Source: Syntrophales bacterium (GTDB taxonomy: Bacteria > Desulfobacterota > Syntrophia > Syntrophales > UBA4778). From it: a DNA stretch of 43,297 nt. A model generated the notes under the pieces. That model was given only the letters and a program-made list of their open reading frames with translations, had not been told where the DNA came from and did not search any database. The position numbers were made by a program, and so were the translations under genes. Where the stretch lies: contig JAQTPK010000022.1 of NCBI GenBank assembly GCA_028712885.1, positions 1 through 43,297 of the forward strand. Direction: 5' to 3'. Below, piece after piece: positions 8,340 to 16,656 of the stretch; the first letter of the stretch is position 1, and every line of letters starts with the position of its first letter.

Positions 8340-8801
8340 ATGACAAAGGAATACAAAACGATTAAAACGGAACTCCGGCTCCCATACGAGCTTGCCTACG
8401 GGGCAACCTGGACCAGGTTCTTCGAGGGAATGCAGGAAAAGAAGATATACGGAACAAAATGCCCGAAATGCGGAAAGGTGCTGGTGCCCGCCCGCAGCTT
8501 CTGCCCGAAGTGCTTCGTGGATACGGATAAGTGGGTGGAGGTTTCGCAGGAAGGAAAACTCACGGCCTGGAGCTATACGAATTACCGGTATTTCGGCCAG
8601 CCCGTGGACCCCCCCTTCATCGGGGCGCTGATCAGGCTGGACGGCACCGACGTGGATTTACTGCACCTTGTCGGCGGGATAGACCTGAAGAATTTCGACG
8701 AGGTGAAGCGGACCATAAAGAACGGCATGAAAGTAAAGGCGGTGTGGAGCGACGAGCGGAAAGGACATATTCTGGATATCCGCTACTTCGAACCGGTGTA
8801 A
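8340..8801 (+). CDS. DUF35 / zinc-ribbon OB-fold thiolase partner
   Basis: A 153-residue protein with a zinc ribbon (CPKCGK ... CPKC at about residues 41-59) followed by an OB-fold. Members bind acyl-CoA or its pantetheine arm and shuttle it to thiolase-fold partners (the archaeal DUF35 protein, BbsA, and the DUF35 domain of ChsH2). The gene lies 14 bp after the second thiolase with AAGGAGG before its ATG, so translation is tightly linked. Here it may bridge the Cys-containing and Cys-less thiolase subunits; this is inference from order. Confidence 0.88.
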   Translation: MTKEYKTIKTELRLPYELAYGATWTRFFEGMQEKKIYGTKCPKCGKVLVPARSFCPKCFVDTDKWVEVSQEGKLTAWSYTNYRYFGQPVDPPFIGALIRLDGTDVDLLHLVGGIDLKNFDEVKRTIKNGMKVKAVWSDERKGHILDIRYFEPV

Positions 8802-8824
8802 CTGAAGAACGGGGTTTCGGGATT

Positions 8825-8847
8825 CCGGCTTGTTGCTGACAAGCCGG
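8825..8847. terminator. Perfect 9-bp hairpin between the DUF35 and CoA-transferase genes
   Basis: CCGGCTTGT and ACAAGCCGG flank a TGCTG loop. No T-run follows directly; the nearest is 20 bp on. It is more likely a processing or stability element than a strong terminator. Confidence 0.4.
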
Positions 8848-8953
8848 GGTCCTGATTCCTTCAGATATTTTTCGTAATGGGAAGGGGGGTGGTGTACCCG
8901 GCTTTTCAGGATCGTTTGATCAACTTTTCCAAACCAACCAAAAGGGGGAGATT

Positions 8954-10285
8954 ATGAGCTGGAAGGACATTTATAAAAGCAGGCTGATGTCTGCACAGGA
9001 TGCTGCCAAGTTGGTAAAGTCGGGTGACTGTTTCTGGACGCCTCTCATGCTGGGGCAGCCCTCCATGCTGATCATAGACGCGATCGCGGACAGAAAAAGC
9101 GAGCTGAAGGACGTGGAGTACATCAACTGTCTCACGCTGAGACCGTACAAGATCCTGAAACCCGAGTACCGGGACACGTTTACCTTTATATCCGGTTTTT
9201 ACAGCACGCCCCACATGCAGGAGATAGCAAAATCCGAGTATTCCAATTTCGTGCCTTACCAGAGCTCGGACGCAGGCCGGAAATACTCTCACCGGAAGCG
9301 CGTTTACAATAGAAGAACGGGAATCGTAACGCAGGTGACTCCGCCCGATGATCACGGTTACGTCAATCTCGGCCTTGATACTTTTTATACGGAAGCGATT
9401 ATGGACCAGAGCGAGTACATTATCGCCGAGGTAAACCCGAACATGCCGAGGACATACGGACAGACGAATTTTCATGTTTCCAGATTTTCGGCCTTTGTGG
9501 AGAATCCCAACCCGATACCGGCTGTACCGACGCCCCCTGCATCGGAAGTGGAAATAAAAATGGCGGAGAAGGTTGTAAGCCTGCTTCGGGACAGGGACTG
9601 CATCCAGGTCGGAATCGGTGCTGTTCCGGCGATGATCAGCAAACTGCTGGAGAATTCCGGGCTGAAGGACCTGGGGATTCACACGGAGATGGCGCCGGCG
9701 GGTACGCACCGGCTGGTCGAAAAGGGCGTTGTCACGTGCAAATACAAAAAGGTCAACCCCGGGAAGATCCTGCTCGCCTTCACGATGGGCGACAAGGAGC
9801 TTTACGATTTTCTGGCCAACAACCCCATGGTGGAATACCGGCCGACATCCTACGCCAACAATATCAGCGTCATCGCGCAGGAGGATAATGTGGTGGCGAT
9901 TAACGGCTCCATCGAGATTGACCTCACAGGACAGGTCTGTTCCGAGTCGATCGGGAACCTTATGAGAACGGGAACGGGCGGACAGCTCGATTTCGTTATC
10001 GGAGCATTCTGGTCAAACGGGGGGCGCGCAATAAATCTTCTGCCTTCCACCACAATGAATGACACGGTTTCCAGGATAGTGCCTTACATTTCCAAAGGTG
10101 CGAGAGTTACCGTGCCGCGCCATTACACCGGATATGTAGTTACGGAATACGGAATAGCCGATCTGTATGGCCGTACGGAGCCGGAACGGGCGCTGGAGAT
10201 GATAAAAATTGCCCATCCGAAATTCCGCGAAGAACTGGAGAAAGGCGCGCGTGAGAGGGGATTTATAAAAAAGAAAACGTTCTGA
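8954..10285 (+). CDS. Acetyl-CoA hydrolase/transferase family CoA-transferase (AbfT/Cat1-like)
   Basis: A 443-residue one-chain class I CoA-transferase that would move CoA between acetyl-CoA and a carboxylate such as butyrate, 4-hydroxybutyrate or the pathway substrate. Characteristic segments are IQVGIGAVPAMI, then GIHTEM with Glu245 as presumed catalytic Glu, and the late block YGIADLYGRT. AAGGGGGAG precedes the ATG. The gene is separated from the thiolase/DUF35 genes by 152 bp with a hairpin, and from the next dehydrogenase by word array 4. It may activate the substrate of this operon. Confidence 0.9.
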   Translation: MSWKDIYKSRLMSAQDAAKLVKSGDCFWTPLMLGQPSMLIIDAIADRKSELKDVEYINCLTLRPYKILKPEYRDTFTFISGFYSTPHMQEIAKSEYSNFVPYQSSDAGRKYSHRKRVYNRRTGIVTQVTPPDDHGYVNLGLDTFYTEAIMDQSEYIIAEVNPNMPRTYGQTNFHVSRFSAFVENPNPIPAVPTPPASEVEIKMAEKVVSLLRDRDCIQVGIGAVPAMISKLLENSGLKDLGIHTEMAPAGTHRLVEKGVVTCKYKKVNPGKILLAFTMGDKELYDFLANNPMVEYRPTSYANNISVIAQEDNVVAINGSIEIDLTGQVCSESIGNLMRTGTGGQLDFVIGAFWSNGGRAINLLPSTTMNDTVSRIVPYISKGARVTVPRHYTGYVVTEYGIADLYGRTEPERALEMIKIAHPKFREELEKGARERGFIKKKTF

Positions 10286-10430
10286 GCCGGTTCGTCGAGT
10301 CTGTTTGTGTTTATTGAGTTCATGGCGTCTGCCGCGTCTGTGCGAATTCTCAACAGGCCGGCAGACGCACTGTATCCTGGACGCAACGGACCTGTGGACC
10401 CGATGGACTCAATAGACAAATACTCTAAGG
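10286..10430. repeat. Degenerate word array 4, inverted arms (GACGC/ACTCAATA words)
   Basis: The left arm (10286-10342) and right arm (10364-10430) face each other. TGTTTATTGAGT (10308-10319) matches 11 of 12 with ACTCAATAGACA (10407-10418) on the other strand. The right arm also has GGACGCAACGGACC and ACCCGATGGAC, both of which recur in array 5 beyond the next gene. Confidence 0.6.
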
Positions 10431-10443
10431 AGAACGGAAAATA

Positions 10444-11592
10444 ATGTTTCCAGAATTCACAGAGGAGCAGAAACTGCTCCAGGATACAATCAGGAATTTC
10501 GCTGAAAAGGAGGTGGCGCCGCTCGCCGCGGAAATCGACCGCGAAGAGCGCTTTCCGAGCGAGACCTTCCGGAAACTTGCGGCCATGGGGCTCCTCGGCA
10601 TCACGGTCCCCGCCGAACTTGGGGGCGCCGGTGCGGGGTACACTGAAATGTGTATCGTGACCGAGGAGCTCGCGGCCGTTTGTCTGTCGACCTCCGCCGT
10701 ATGGGGAACGCATGCCCTGCTGTGCATAGACAACATCCGCCGCAACGGGTCGGAGGATCAGCTGCGGGCCTACCTGCCGCCCCTGTGCAGCGGCGAAAAA
10801 ATCGGAGGACTTGCGATGACGGAGCCCTTCGCCGGTTCGGATGTGATGTCCATGCGCCTCAGGGCGGAGCGCCGGGACGGCGAATACGTCCTTAACGGCT
10901 CAAAAATTTTCATCTCCAACGGTCCGGTCGGGGACGTGTTCGTCATATACGCCAAGACGGATCCCGACAAGGGGCCGCACGGGGTCTCGGCCTTCATTGT
11001 CGAAAAGGATTTTCCCGGATTCCAGCGGGGAAAGAAATTCGAGAAGATGGGGTGGCGCGGCTCTCCCACCGGAGAGCTTGTCTTCGAAGACTGCCGGGTG
11101 CCGGCGGCGAACCTCCTGGGAAAGGAGAACAGGGGCGCCCTTGTGCTTATGAGCGGGCTCAACACGGAGCGGGTATGCCTCGGGGCGATGTCGCTGGGGT
11201 TGTCTCGCGGCGCGTATGAGTGTGCGCTGAAATACGCAAGGGAAAGGGTACAGTTCGGAAAGCCGATCGCCTCTTTTCAGCTGATCCAGGCCAAACTTGC
11301 GGACATGGCGATGGAGATCGAGCTCTCGAGGCTCATTACATACAAGGGGGCCCTGATGGCGGACAGGGGCATGCACCGGAAAATGAACCTGGTTGCGGCC
11401 TATGCAAAGCTTTACACATCCGAAGTCGCCATGAGGACGACGACGGAAGCAGTCCAGATAATGGGCGGCTACGGCTATATGAAGGAGTTTCCCGTGGAAA
11501 GAATGATGCGCGATGCGAAGCTGCAGGCCATCGGCGGCGGAACTTCGGAGATACAGCGGCTCATAATAGCACGGGAGATACTGGGCGGTTAG
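10444..11592 (+). CDS. Second isovaleryl-CoA-dehydrogenase-type acyl-CoA dehydrogenase
   Basis: A 382-residue flavoenzyme, clearly paralogous to the one at 4360. It has MTEPFAGSD, NGSKIFISNGP and QIMGGYGY. The C-terminal motif reads GGGTSEIQRL rather than YEGT, and Glu242 in LNTER is the likely base, as in the isovaleryl-CoA dehydrogenase subfamily. AAGGAGA lies about 10 bp before the ATG. The gene is flanked on both sides by word arrays that share sequence, including an 11-bp direct repeat, which suggests it arrived or duplicated as a unit. It may act on a later intermediate than its paralogue. Confidence 0.9.
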   Translation: MFPEFTEEQKLLQDTIRNFAEKEVAPLAAEIDREERFPSETFRKLAAMGLLGITVPAELGGAGAGYTEMCIVTEELAAVCLSTSAVWGTHALLCIDNIRRNGSEDQLRAYLPPLCSGEKIGGLAMTEPFAGSDVMSMRLRAERRDGEYVLNGSKIFISNGPVGDVFVIYAKTDPDKGPHGVSAFIVEKDFPGFQRGKKFEKMGWRGSPTGELVFEDCRVPAANLLGKENRGALVLMSGLNTERVCLGAMSLGLSRGAYECALKYARERVQFGKPIASFQLIQAKLADMAMEIELSRLITYKGALMADRGMHRKMNLVAAYAKLYTSEVAMRTTTEAVQIMGGYGYMKEFPVERMMRDAKLQAIGGGTSEIQRLIIAREILGG

Positions 11593-11766
11593 CGTCCATT
11601 GCGTCCTTCGCGTCCCGTTGCGTCTATTGCGTTCTCCTGAATCTTTCGGGTGTCGAAGAAATTATCGAGTATTTCGGTGCCTCTTGAAATTGAATAAGTA
11701 CTGAACTCTATTACCCGATGGACCAGACAGACGCTTGACGCAACGGACGCAACGGACGCTAGAGAC
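11592..11766. repeat. Degenerate word array 5, inverted arms (GACGCAACGG words)
   Basis: The left arm (11592-11636), read on the minus strand, has GAACGC, GACGCAACGG, GACGCGAAGG, GACGCAATGG. The right arm (11721-11766) has CAGACGC, GACGCAACG and GACGCTAG. ACCCGATGGAC at 11713-11723 repeats 10398-10408. The ~85 bp between the arms shows no gene. Confidence 0.6.
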
Positions 11767-11844
11767 CGATGGCCTGATGGGCTTGACATTGCCGCCGCCT
11801 GTGGTATCCGTATTTGGTAAATCCAATCGCGGAAGCAAAGGCGG

Positions 11845-13041
11845 GTGACCCTTTTGACTCAGAAAAAAATCTACCTCGATCACAGCGCCACGACGCCCCT
11901 CCACCCGGACGTGATCGAATCCATGCTGCCGTTCCTGTCCTCCAGGTTCGGCAACCCATCGAGCATCCACGGCTTCGGCAGAGAGGCCCGGGAAGGGATT
12001 GAATCAGCGCGGATCAAGGTGGCGTCGGCGCTGGGGGCGCGTCCGAACGAAATAATTTTTACCAGCGGCGGAACGGAGGCCGACAACATCGCACTGCTGG
12101 GCGTTGCCGAAGCGATGCGCGGCCGGGGCAAGCATATCGTGACTTCCGGGATCGAGCACGCGGCCGTGCTGTACACCTGCCGGCACCTTGAGGAAAAAGG
12201 CTTCAGCGTCACTTATCTGCCCGTGGACCGCTTCGGCCGGGTCGACCCCGATGCTGCGGCGAAGGCGTTCCGCAAAGACACCATCCTTGTCAGCATAATG
12301 CTCGCCAACAACGAGATCGGCACGATCCAGCCTGTAGCCGAGATCGCCCGGGCCGCTGCAGAGAGGGGAATTGTTGTTCATTCGGACGCTGTCCAGGCCC
12401 TCGGCAGGATCCCCTGCGGCGTTGACGACCTCGGGGTCAATCTGTTGTCCGTATCCGCCCATAAGCTGAACGGGCCCAAGGGCGTCGGGGCACTCTATGT
12501 CCGGGAGGGGACTCCCATCAAGCCGCTCTTTCACGGCGGGCATCAGGAAAGGGATGTGCGCAACGGCACGGAAAACGTCGCGGGGATCGTCGGATTCGGC
12601 AAGGCCTGCGAAATTTCCTCGCGCGTCCTGGAAGAAAGGCGGAAAAATCTGCGGGCAATCCGCGATGCGTTCCAGTCGGAAGTCCTCGGCGCCGTCGGCG
12701 GCGTCCATTTCAACGGTCATCCCGAGCACCGGCTTCCCCATCTCCTCAGTATTTCCATCGAGAATACGGCGGGCGATGCGGTCGTACGCGAGCTCGACAA
12801 ACAGGGTATAGCCGTCTCGGCGGGCGCAGCCTGCCACTCGCAGTCGGTGAGCATCTCGCACGTCATCTCGGCGACGGGCCTTGAGCAAAGGATTGCCCTC
12901 GGCACAGTGCGGATCAGCTTCGGCCTCAACAACACGCGTAAGGACGCGCAAGCGGCGTTATCCGCGCTGGTACTGACGGTCGAAAAACTGAGGGCGATGA
13001 AAGACCTGGAAGAATCTCTTGGCGGCAGGAGATGCACATGA
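11845..13041 (+). CDS. Cysteine desulfurase (NifS/IscS class)
   Basis: A 398-residue PLP enzyme that takes sulfur from cysteine to give a persulfide and alanine. It has the N-terminal YLDHSATTPLHP, the phosphate/PLP region TSGGTEADN and HAAV, the PLP lysine in SVSAHKLNGPKG, and a catalytic Cys in SAGAACHSQS at about residue 330. The loop after that Cys is short, as in class II NifS-like proteins. The start is a GTG; no better ATG exists before the conserved region. No IscU, tRNA thiolation or SUF genes are adjacent. Its position inside an acyl-CoA operon is unusual; it may serve Fe-S or thiocofactor needs, or be an independent gene between two word-repeat spacers. Confidence 0.9.
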   Translation: MTLLTQKKIYLDHSATTPLHPDVIESMLPFLSSRFGNPSSIHGFGREAREGIESARIKVASALGARPNEIIFTSGGTEADNIALLGVAEAMRGRGKHIVTSGIEHAAVLYTCRHLEEKGFSVTYLPVDRFGRVDPDAAAKAFRKDTILVSIMLANNEIGTIQPVAEIARAAAERGIVVHSDAVQALGRIPCGVDDLGVNLLSVSAHKLNGPKGVGALYVREGTPIKPLFHGGHQERDVRNGTENVAGIVGFGKACEISSRVLEERRKNLRAIRDAFQSEVLGAVGGVHFNGHPEHRLPHLLSISIENTAGDAVVRELDKQGIAVSAGAACHSQSVSISHVISATGLEQRIALGTVRISFGLNNTRKDAQAALSALVLTVEKLRAMKDLEESLGGRRCT

Positions 13042-13042
13042 A

Positions 13043-13064
13043 AGGCATCAGGCATCAGGCGCCG
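13043..13064. repeat. Short word array 6 (AGGCATC words)
   Basis: AGGCATC, AGGCATC, AGGCGCC in tandem just after the cysteine desulfurase stop codon. The same word starts the terminator hairpin at 15372. Confidence 0.35.
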
Positions 13065-13107
13065 GACACGGAAGGAGATTACAATCGAGTCGGCAGGCTG
13101 GTGTAGC

Positions 13108-13125
13108 CGCAGGCTTCAGCCTGCG
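13108..13125. repeat. REP-like palindrome
   Basis: CGCAGGC, loop TTCA, GCCTGCG, preceded by GTAGC. This 'tagc-cgcaggc-ttca-gcctgcg' pattern is typical of REP elements found in many bacterial genomes and often mobilised by RAYT transposases. No RAYT gene is in the window. Confidence 0.5.
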
Positions 13126-13227
13126 CTTGAAGGCAGAATAGTTTGTTTCTCGCCCGAGAAGATGAATTGAACTTATCGGGGGGATTTGTTATGCAGAGAA
13201 GAGCGACACCTAATCCGGGGGGCAGCT

Positions 13228-14019
13228 ATGGAATTCAAGGATATTATTTTTACGGTCAGGGATGGAGTGGCAAAAATCACGTTCAATAAACCGAAGACGT
13301 TCAATTCCGTCGATCTTGATTTTTCCGGGGAGATAGAAGCGGCGGTTGAGGAATGCGAAAAGAACGATGCAATCAGGGCCGTGGTCATCACCGGCAAGGG
13401 CAAGGCATTCTGCGGGGGCGGCGATATTTCATACTTCACAAAATATTTTGACGGCGACCGGGCCGAGCCTTTCCGGCAGATAATCAAAAAAGTAAATCTG
13501 CTGATCATATCTATCCGCCGCATGGCGAAGCCCGTTATCGCGCAGATCAACGGCGCGGCGGGCGGCGCGGGGATCAGCCTCGCCGCGGCATGCGACCTGC
13601 GGGTCTGCGCCGCTTCGGCGAAATTCCGCACCGGCTACACCTCGATCGGCCTGGTCGGGGACGGCGGCTGGACTGTCTTCATCCCCCAGCTTGTAGGATT
13701 CGGCAAGGCGATGGAAATAATGCTGCTCGATCCCTTCTTTGACGCGAAACAGGCTCTGGAGTGGGGTTTTGTGAACAAAGTCGTTGAGGATTCCGATCTC
13801 GAGCGCACGGTGGACGAACTGGCGCTCAAACTCGCCAAGGGGCCTACCCGGGCCTTTGCCATCGCGAAGGAGAATATGAACCGGGGCTTCATGGGAATGC
13901 TCGAACGCCAGCTCGAGCTCGAGCGGATGGGAATGGCGGAGGCTTCGCTGACGGCTGATTACGTCGAAGGCGTCAAGGCCTTCCTGGAAAAGAGGCCCGC
14001 CAAGTTTACGGGTAAATAA
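13228..14019 (+). CDS. Crotonase-fold enoyl-CoA isomerase/hydratase, PaaG-like
   Basis: A 263-residue crotonase. The oxyanion-hole segments are present (GKAFCGGGDIS; NGAAGGAGISLAAACD). The two Glu residues used by true enoyl-CoA hydratases are missing: the first is replaced by Ser/Ile in GAGISLA, and the second lies in SIGLVGDGGW with no Glu. The Asp in GLVGDGG matches the active Asp of PaaG-type isomerases (GLVPDxGG). It is therefore more likely an isomerase, or another member of the family, than a hydratase. GGGGGG precedes the chosen ATG by 5 bp; an ATG 42 bp upstream would add an atypical leader. Confidence 0.87.
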   Translation: MEFKDIIFTVRDGVAKITFNKPKTFNSVDLDFSGEIEAAVEECEKNDAIRAVVITGKGKAFCGGGDISYFTKYFDGDRAEPFRQIIKKVNLLIISIRRMAKPVIAQINGAAGGAGISLAAACDLRVCAASAKFRTGYTSIGLVGDGGWTVFIPQLVGFGKAMEIMLLDPFFDAKQALEWGFVNKVVEDSDLERTVDELALKLAKGPTRAFAIAKENMNRGFMGMLERQLELERMGMAEASLTADYVEGVKAFLEKRPAKFTGK

Positions 14020-14125
14020 GTTCCAAGTCTCAGGTCTCAAGTCTCAAGGCCGTTTTCTTGAGCGGAACAGATTTTAAAATCGTCGGTTCTTCTATTAACT
14101 CGAAACTCGAAACTTGAAACTTCCG
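14020..14125. repeat. Degenerate word array 7, facing arms (AAGTCTC / GAAACTC words)
   Basis: The left arm (14020-14050) is AAGTCTC, AGGTCTC, AAGTCTC, AAGG. The right arm (14095-14123) is AACTCGA, AACTCGA, AACTTGA, AACTTCC. On the minus strand the left arm reads ACTTGAGA-type words, so the arms are inverted relatives. The next gene's ribosome site begins directly after it. Confidence 0.55.
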
Positions 14126-14137
14126 AAGGGAGGTTAT

Positions 14138-15325
14138 ATGCCGGGAGCACTCGAAGGCGTTAAGGTGCTGGATTTTACAACGCTGCTTCCTGGACCGTAC
14201 GCGACCATGTATCTCGCAGACATGGGCGCGGATGTGCTCAGAATAGCGTCCAGATCGCGGCCGGACCTGGTGGATTTTTTCCCCCCATACCTGCCCGGCA
14301 CCAGATTTTCCGCAGCTTCCGCGCAGCTCGGGAGGAATAAGCGACTCCTCACGCTTAACCTGAAGGATCCGAGGGTTCTGAAGATAATTCACCGGCTGAT
14401 CTCCGAATACGACGTTGTCGTCGAGCAGTTCCGCCCGGGAGTAATGGCAAAACTGAAACTTGACTACGACAGCCTGAAGGCGGTCAACCCGGCGGTGATA
14501 TACTGCTCGATAACCGGCTACGGCCAGACTGGGCCCATGCGGGACAGGGCGGGACACGACATGAATTACATGTCCCGGTCCGGAGTTATGTCCTATTCGG
14601 GGAAGAAAGAGACGGGTCCGAGCCTGATGGGAATCCAGATCGCCGACGTCGCCTCGGGATCCAACAACGCCGTGATAGGCATCCTGGCCGCGATCGTTTA
14701 CAGGAACCGGACCGGGAAGGGGCAGGCGATAGATATATCGATGACGGACGGCGTCGTCGCGCTGAACGCAATGTACGGCGCGGGCTTTCTCGTGGACGGG
14801 TGCAATCCCGAACGGGAGAAAACTCTGCTCAACGGCGGCTCCCTTTACGACTTCTACGAAACAAGCGACGGCGGCCACATCAGCTTCGGCGGGCTGGAGC
14901 CGCAGTTTTTCACAAATTTCTTCAACACTATCGGAAAACCCGAATTCATTTCGGGCGGCGTTTCCCCGAAAAACATCGCCGAAGTGAAAAAAGAAGTCCG
15001 GGAGATAATCCGGTCCAGGACAAAGAATGAATGGCTTGACATCTTTTCCCGGACGGACGCATGCGTCGAGCCGGTTATGACCCTCTCGGAGGTTTTCAGC
15101 GATCCGCTCATTCTGGAGAGGGGTATGGTTGTCGACGTGCCCTCCGGGACGGGAAAGCAGGTCCGCCAGATTGCCAATCCGGTCAAATTTTCGGAGACGC
15201 CACCGGAGTACAGGAGCATCGGCGTTTCGGCGGCCGGCGGCGCCCACACGAAAGAAGTCATGGCCGGACTGGGATTTTCCGAAAAGGAAATAGAGGAATT
15301 CGAGAAAACCGGCCTGTTTGATTAA
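14138..15325 (+). CDS. Class III CoA-transferase family protein, alpha-methylacyl-CoA racemase-like
   Basis: A 395-residue CaiB/BaiF-family protein. The segment RAGHDMNYMSRSG aligns with the active-site His/Asp block of alpha-methylacyl-CoA racemase (GHDINYLALSG), and IADVASG follows where the racemase has its second acid. The family also includes formyl-CoA-type transferases, which use the same Asp. Racemase activity would fit a pathway handling 2-methyl-branched acyl-CoAs. AAGGGAGG lies 5 bp before the ATG at 14138; an earlier in-frame start would overlap word array 7. It is the last gene of the plus-strand operon, closed by a terminator. Confidence 0.87.
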   Translation: MPGALEGVKVLDFTTLLPGPYATMYLADMGADVLRIASRSRPDLVDFFPPYLPGTRFSAASAQLGRNKRLLTLNLKDPRVLKIIHRLISEYDVVVEQFRPGVMAKLKLDYDSLKAVNPAVIYCSITGYGQTGPMRDRAGHDMNYMSRSGVMSYSGKKETGPSLMGIQIADVASGSNNAVIGILAAIVYRNRTGKGQAIDISMTDGVVALNAMYGAGFLVDGCNPEREKTLLNGGSLYDFYETSDGGHISFGGLEPQFFTNFFNTIGKPEFISGGVSPKNIAEVKKEVREIIRSRTKNEWLDIFSRTDACVEPVMTLSEVFSDPLILERGMVVDVPSGTGKQVRQIANPVKFSETPPEYRSIGVSAAGGAHTKEVMAGLGFSEKEIEEFEKTGLFD

Positions 15326-15361
15326 TCCCGGAATTATGTTTACTGCGAAGCCGGCGAGGGA

Positions 15362-15401
15362 AGAAAAAAAAGGCATCAGGAACTTATTCCCGATGCCTTT
15401 T
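15362..15401. terminator. Bidirectional rho-independent terminator between convergent operons
   Basis: Stem GGCATCAGGA (15372-15381) pairs with TCCCGATGCC (15388-15397) with one mismatch and a 6-nt loop. It has an A-run before and TTTT after, so it can stop transcripts from both directions. Confidence 0.8.
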
Positions 15402-15417
15402 GAATTCTACTTTTTCC

Positions 15418-16575
15418 TTAAGCCAAGCTGCTCAGGATGTCCCGCGCGATGATCAGTCTCTGGATCTGATTTGTCCCTTCATAAATTGACGTGATCCGTA
15501 CATCGCGGTAATACCGGTCCACCGGGAACTCCGCGGTATAACCGTACCCGCCCAGGATCTGTACGGCGCAATGGCAGGCGCGTTCGGCGGCTTCGGTTGC
15601 ATAATACTTGGCCATCGATGCCTCGCGCGCAAAATACTTGCCCTGCTCTTTTTTGTACGCCGCGTTCATGAGGAGCAGCCTCGCCGCTTCCAGTTCGGTG
15701 TAGGACTCGGCGATCATCCACTGAATTGCCTGGAAATTCGTGATCGGCTGATCGAACTGGATGCGGTCCTTGGCGTACTTCGTCGCAAACTCGATCGCGG
15801 CGAGTCCGACGCCGAGGGCGAGGGAGCCGATGCCTATCCGGCCGCCGGCGAGTTCTCCGGCCGCGACGCGGAAACCGTCGTTCAATTTGCCCATGACGGC
15901 GCTTTTCGGCACCCGGCAATCCTCAAAAAGCAGCTCATTCGTGGCCGAGGCGTGCTGGCCCATCTTGTGTTCGGCCCTTCCCACCTTGAGGCCCTTAGTG
16001 CCGTTCTCGACCAAAAACGTGCTGATCCCTTTTCCCTTCTTGGCGGCTTTGTCGGTAACGGCCCAAACGACGAATACGCCGGCGTATTCGGCGCTCGTGA
16101 TGAACATCTTGGCGCCGTTGAGAACGTAATCATTCCCGTCCAGGACGGCGGAAGTCCTCATCCCGGCGGGGTCCGATCCGGCCGAGGTCTCGGTCAGGGC
16201 GAATCCCCCGGCGTAATATTCGCCTGAGCAGATCTTCGGACAGTACTTTCTCCTCTGTTCCTCCGAACCGACCGCCTGGACGACCTCTGCAACCATGTTG
16301 TTGACGGACATGGTGACTGCGGTCGAGGCGCAGGCCCGGGCTATTTCGGTAATGGCGAGACTGAAAGCCACGACGCCGGCTTCAGAGCCGCCGTACTCCG
16401 ATTTTACGTTGATCCCCATGAGCCCGAGTTCGCCGAGCTTCTTCAGGTTCTTAAGAAAAGTCTCGCGGTCCCCCTCCTGGTCAAGCTTGCCGGCTATCGG
16501 CTCCAGCTCTGATTTGGCGAAATTCCTGGCCGTATCCTGTATAATTTTTTGTTCTTCGGTAAGATCCAAGTTCAT
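15418..16575 (-). CDS. Acyl-CoA dehydrogenase, butyryl/short-chain type
   Basis: A 385-residue flavoenzyme of the classic short-chain type. The catalytic Glu is in the C-terminal YEGTNQIQRL (Glu366), unlike the two plus-strand dehydrogenases, whose base is predicted at Glu242. It also has LTETSAGSDPAG, NGAKMFITS and ILGGYGYT. It probably oxidises butyryl-CoA or a similar straight-chain acyl-CoA with ETF as acceptor. It stands alone between a terminator downstream and a strong hairpin upstream (16657-16686), so it is probably its own transcription unit. ETF genes are not in the window. Confidence 0.9.
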   Translation of the reverse strand: MNLDLTEEQKIIQDTARNFAKSELEPIAGKLDQEGDRETFLKNLKKLGELGLMGINVKSEYGGSEAGVVAFSLAITEIARACASTAVTMSVNNMVAEVVQAVGSEEQRRKYCPKICSGEYYAGGFALTETSAGSDPAGMRTSAVLDGNDYVLNGAKMFITSAEYAGVFVVWAVTDKAAKKGKGISTFLVENGTKGLKVGRAEHKMGQHASATNELLFEDCRVPKSAVMGKLNDGFRVAAGELAGGRIGIGSLALGVGLAAIEFATKYAKDRIQFDQPITNFQAIQWMIAESYTELEAARLLLMNAAYKKEQGKYFAREASMAKYYATEAAERACHCAVQILGGYGYTAEFPVDRYYRDVRITSIYEGTNQIQRLIIARDILSSLA

Positions 16576-16656
16576 ATTCTTTGCTCCTTGATTTAGATGC
16601 TTCTATCAAAACCGCGCATCGGGAGAAGCGCGGATTGTTTTCTAATCAATGGAATC

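Noticed and set aside
8874-8910. Sigma-54 promoter before the CoA-transferase at 8954
   Set aside because: TGGTGTACCCGGC has GG and GC only 8 bp apart, not 10, and no other match is present.
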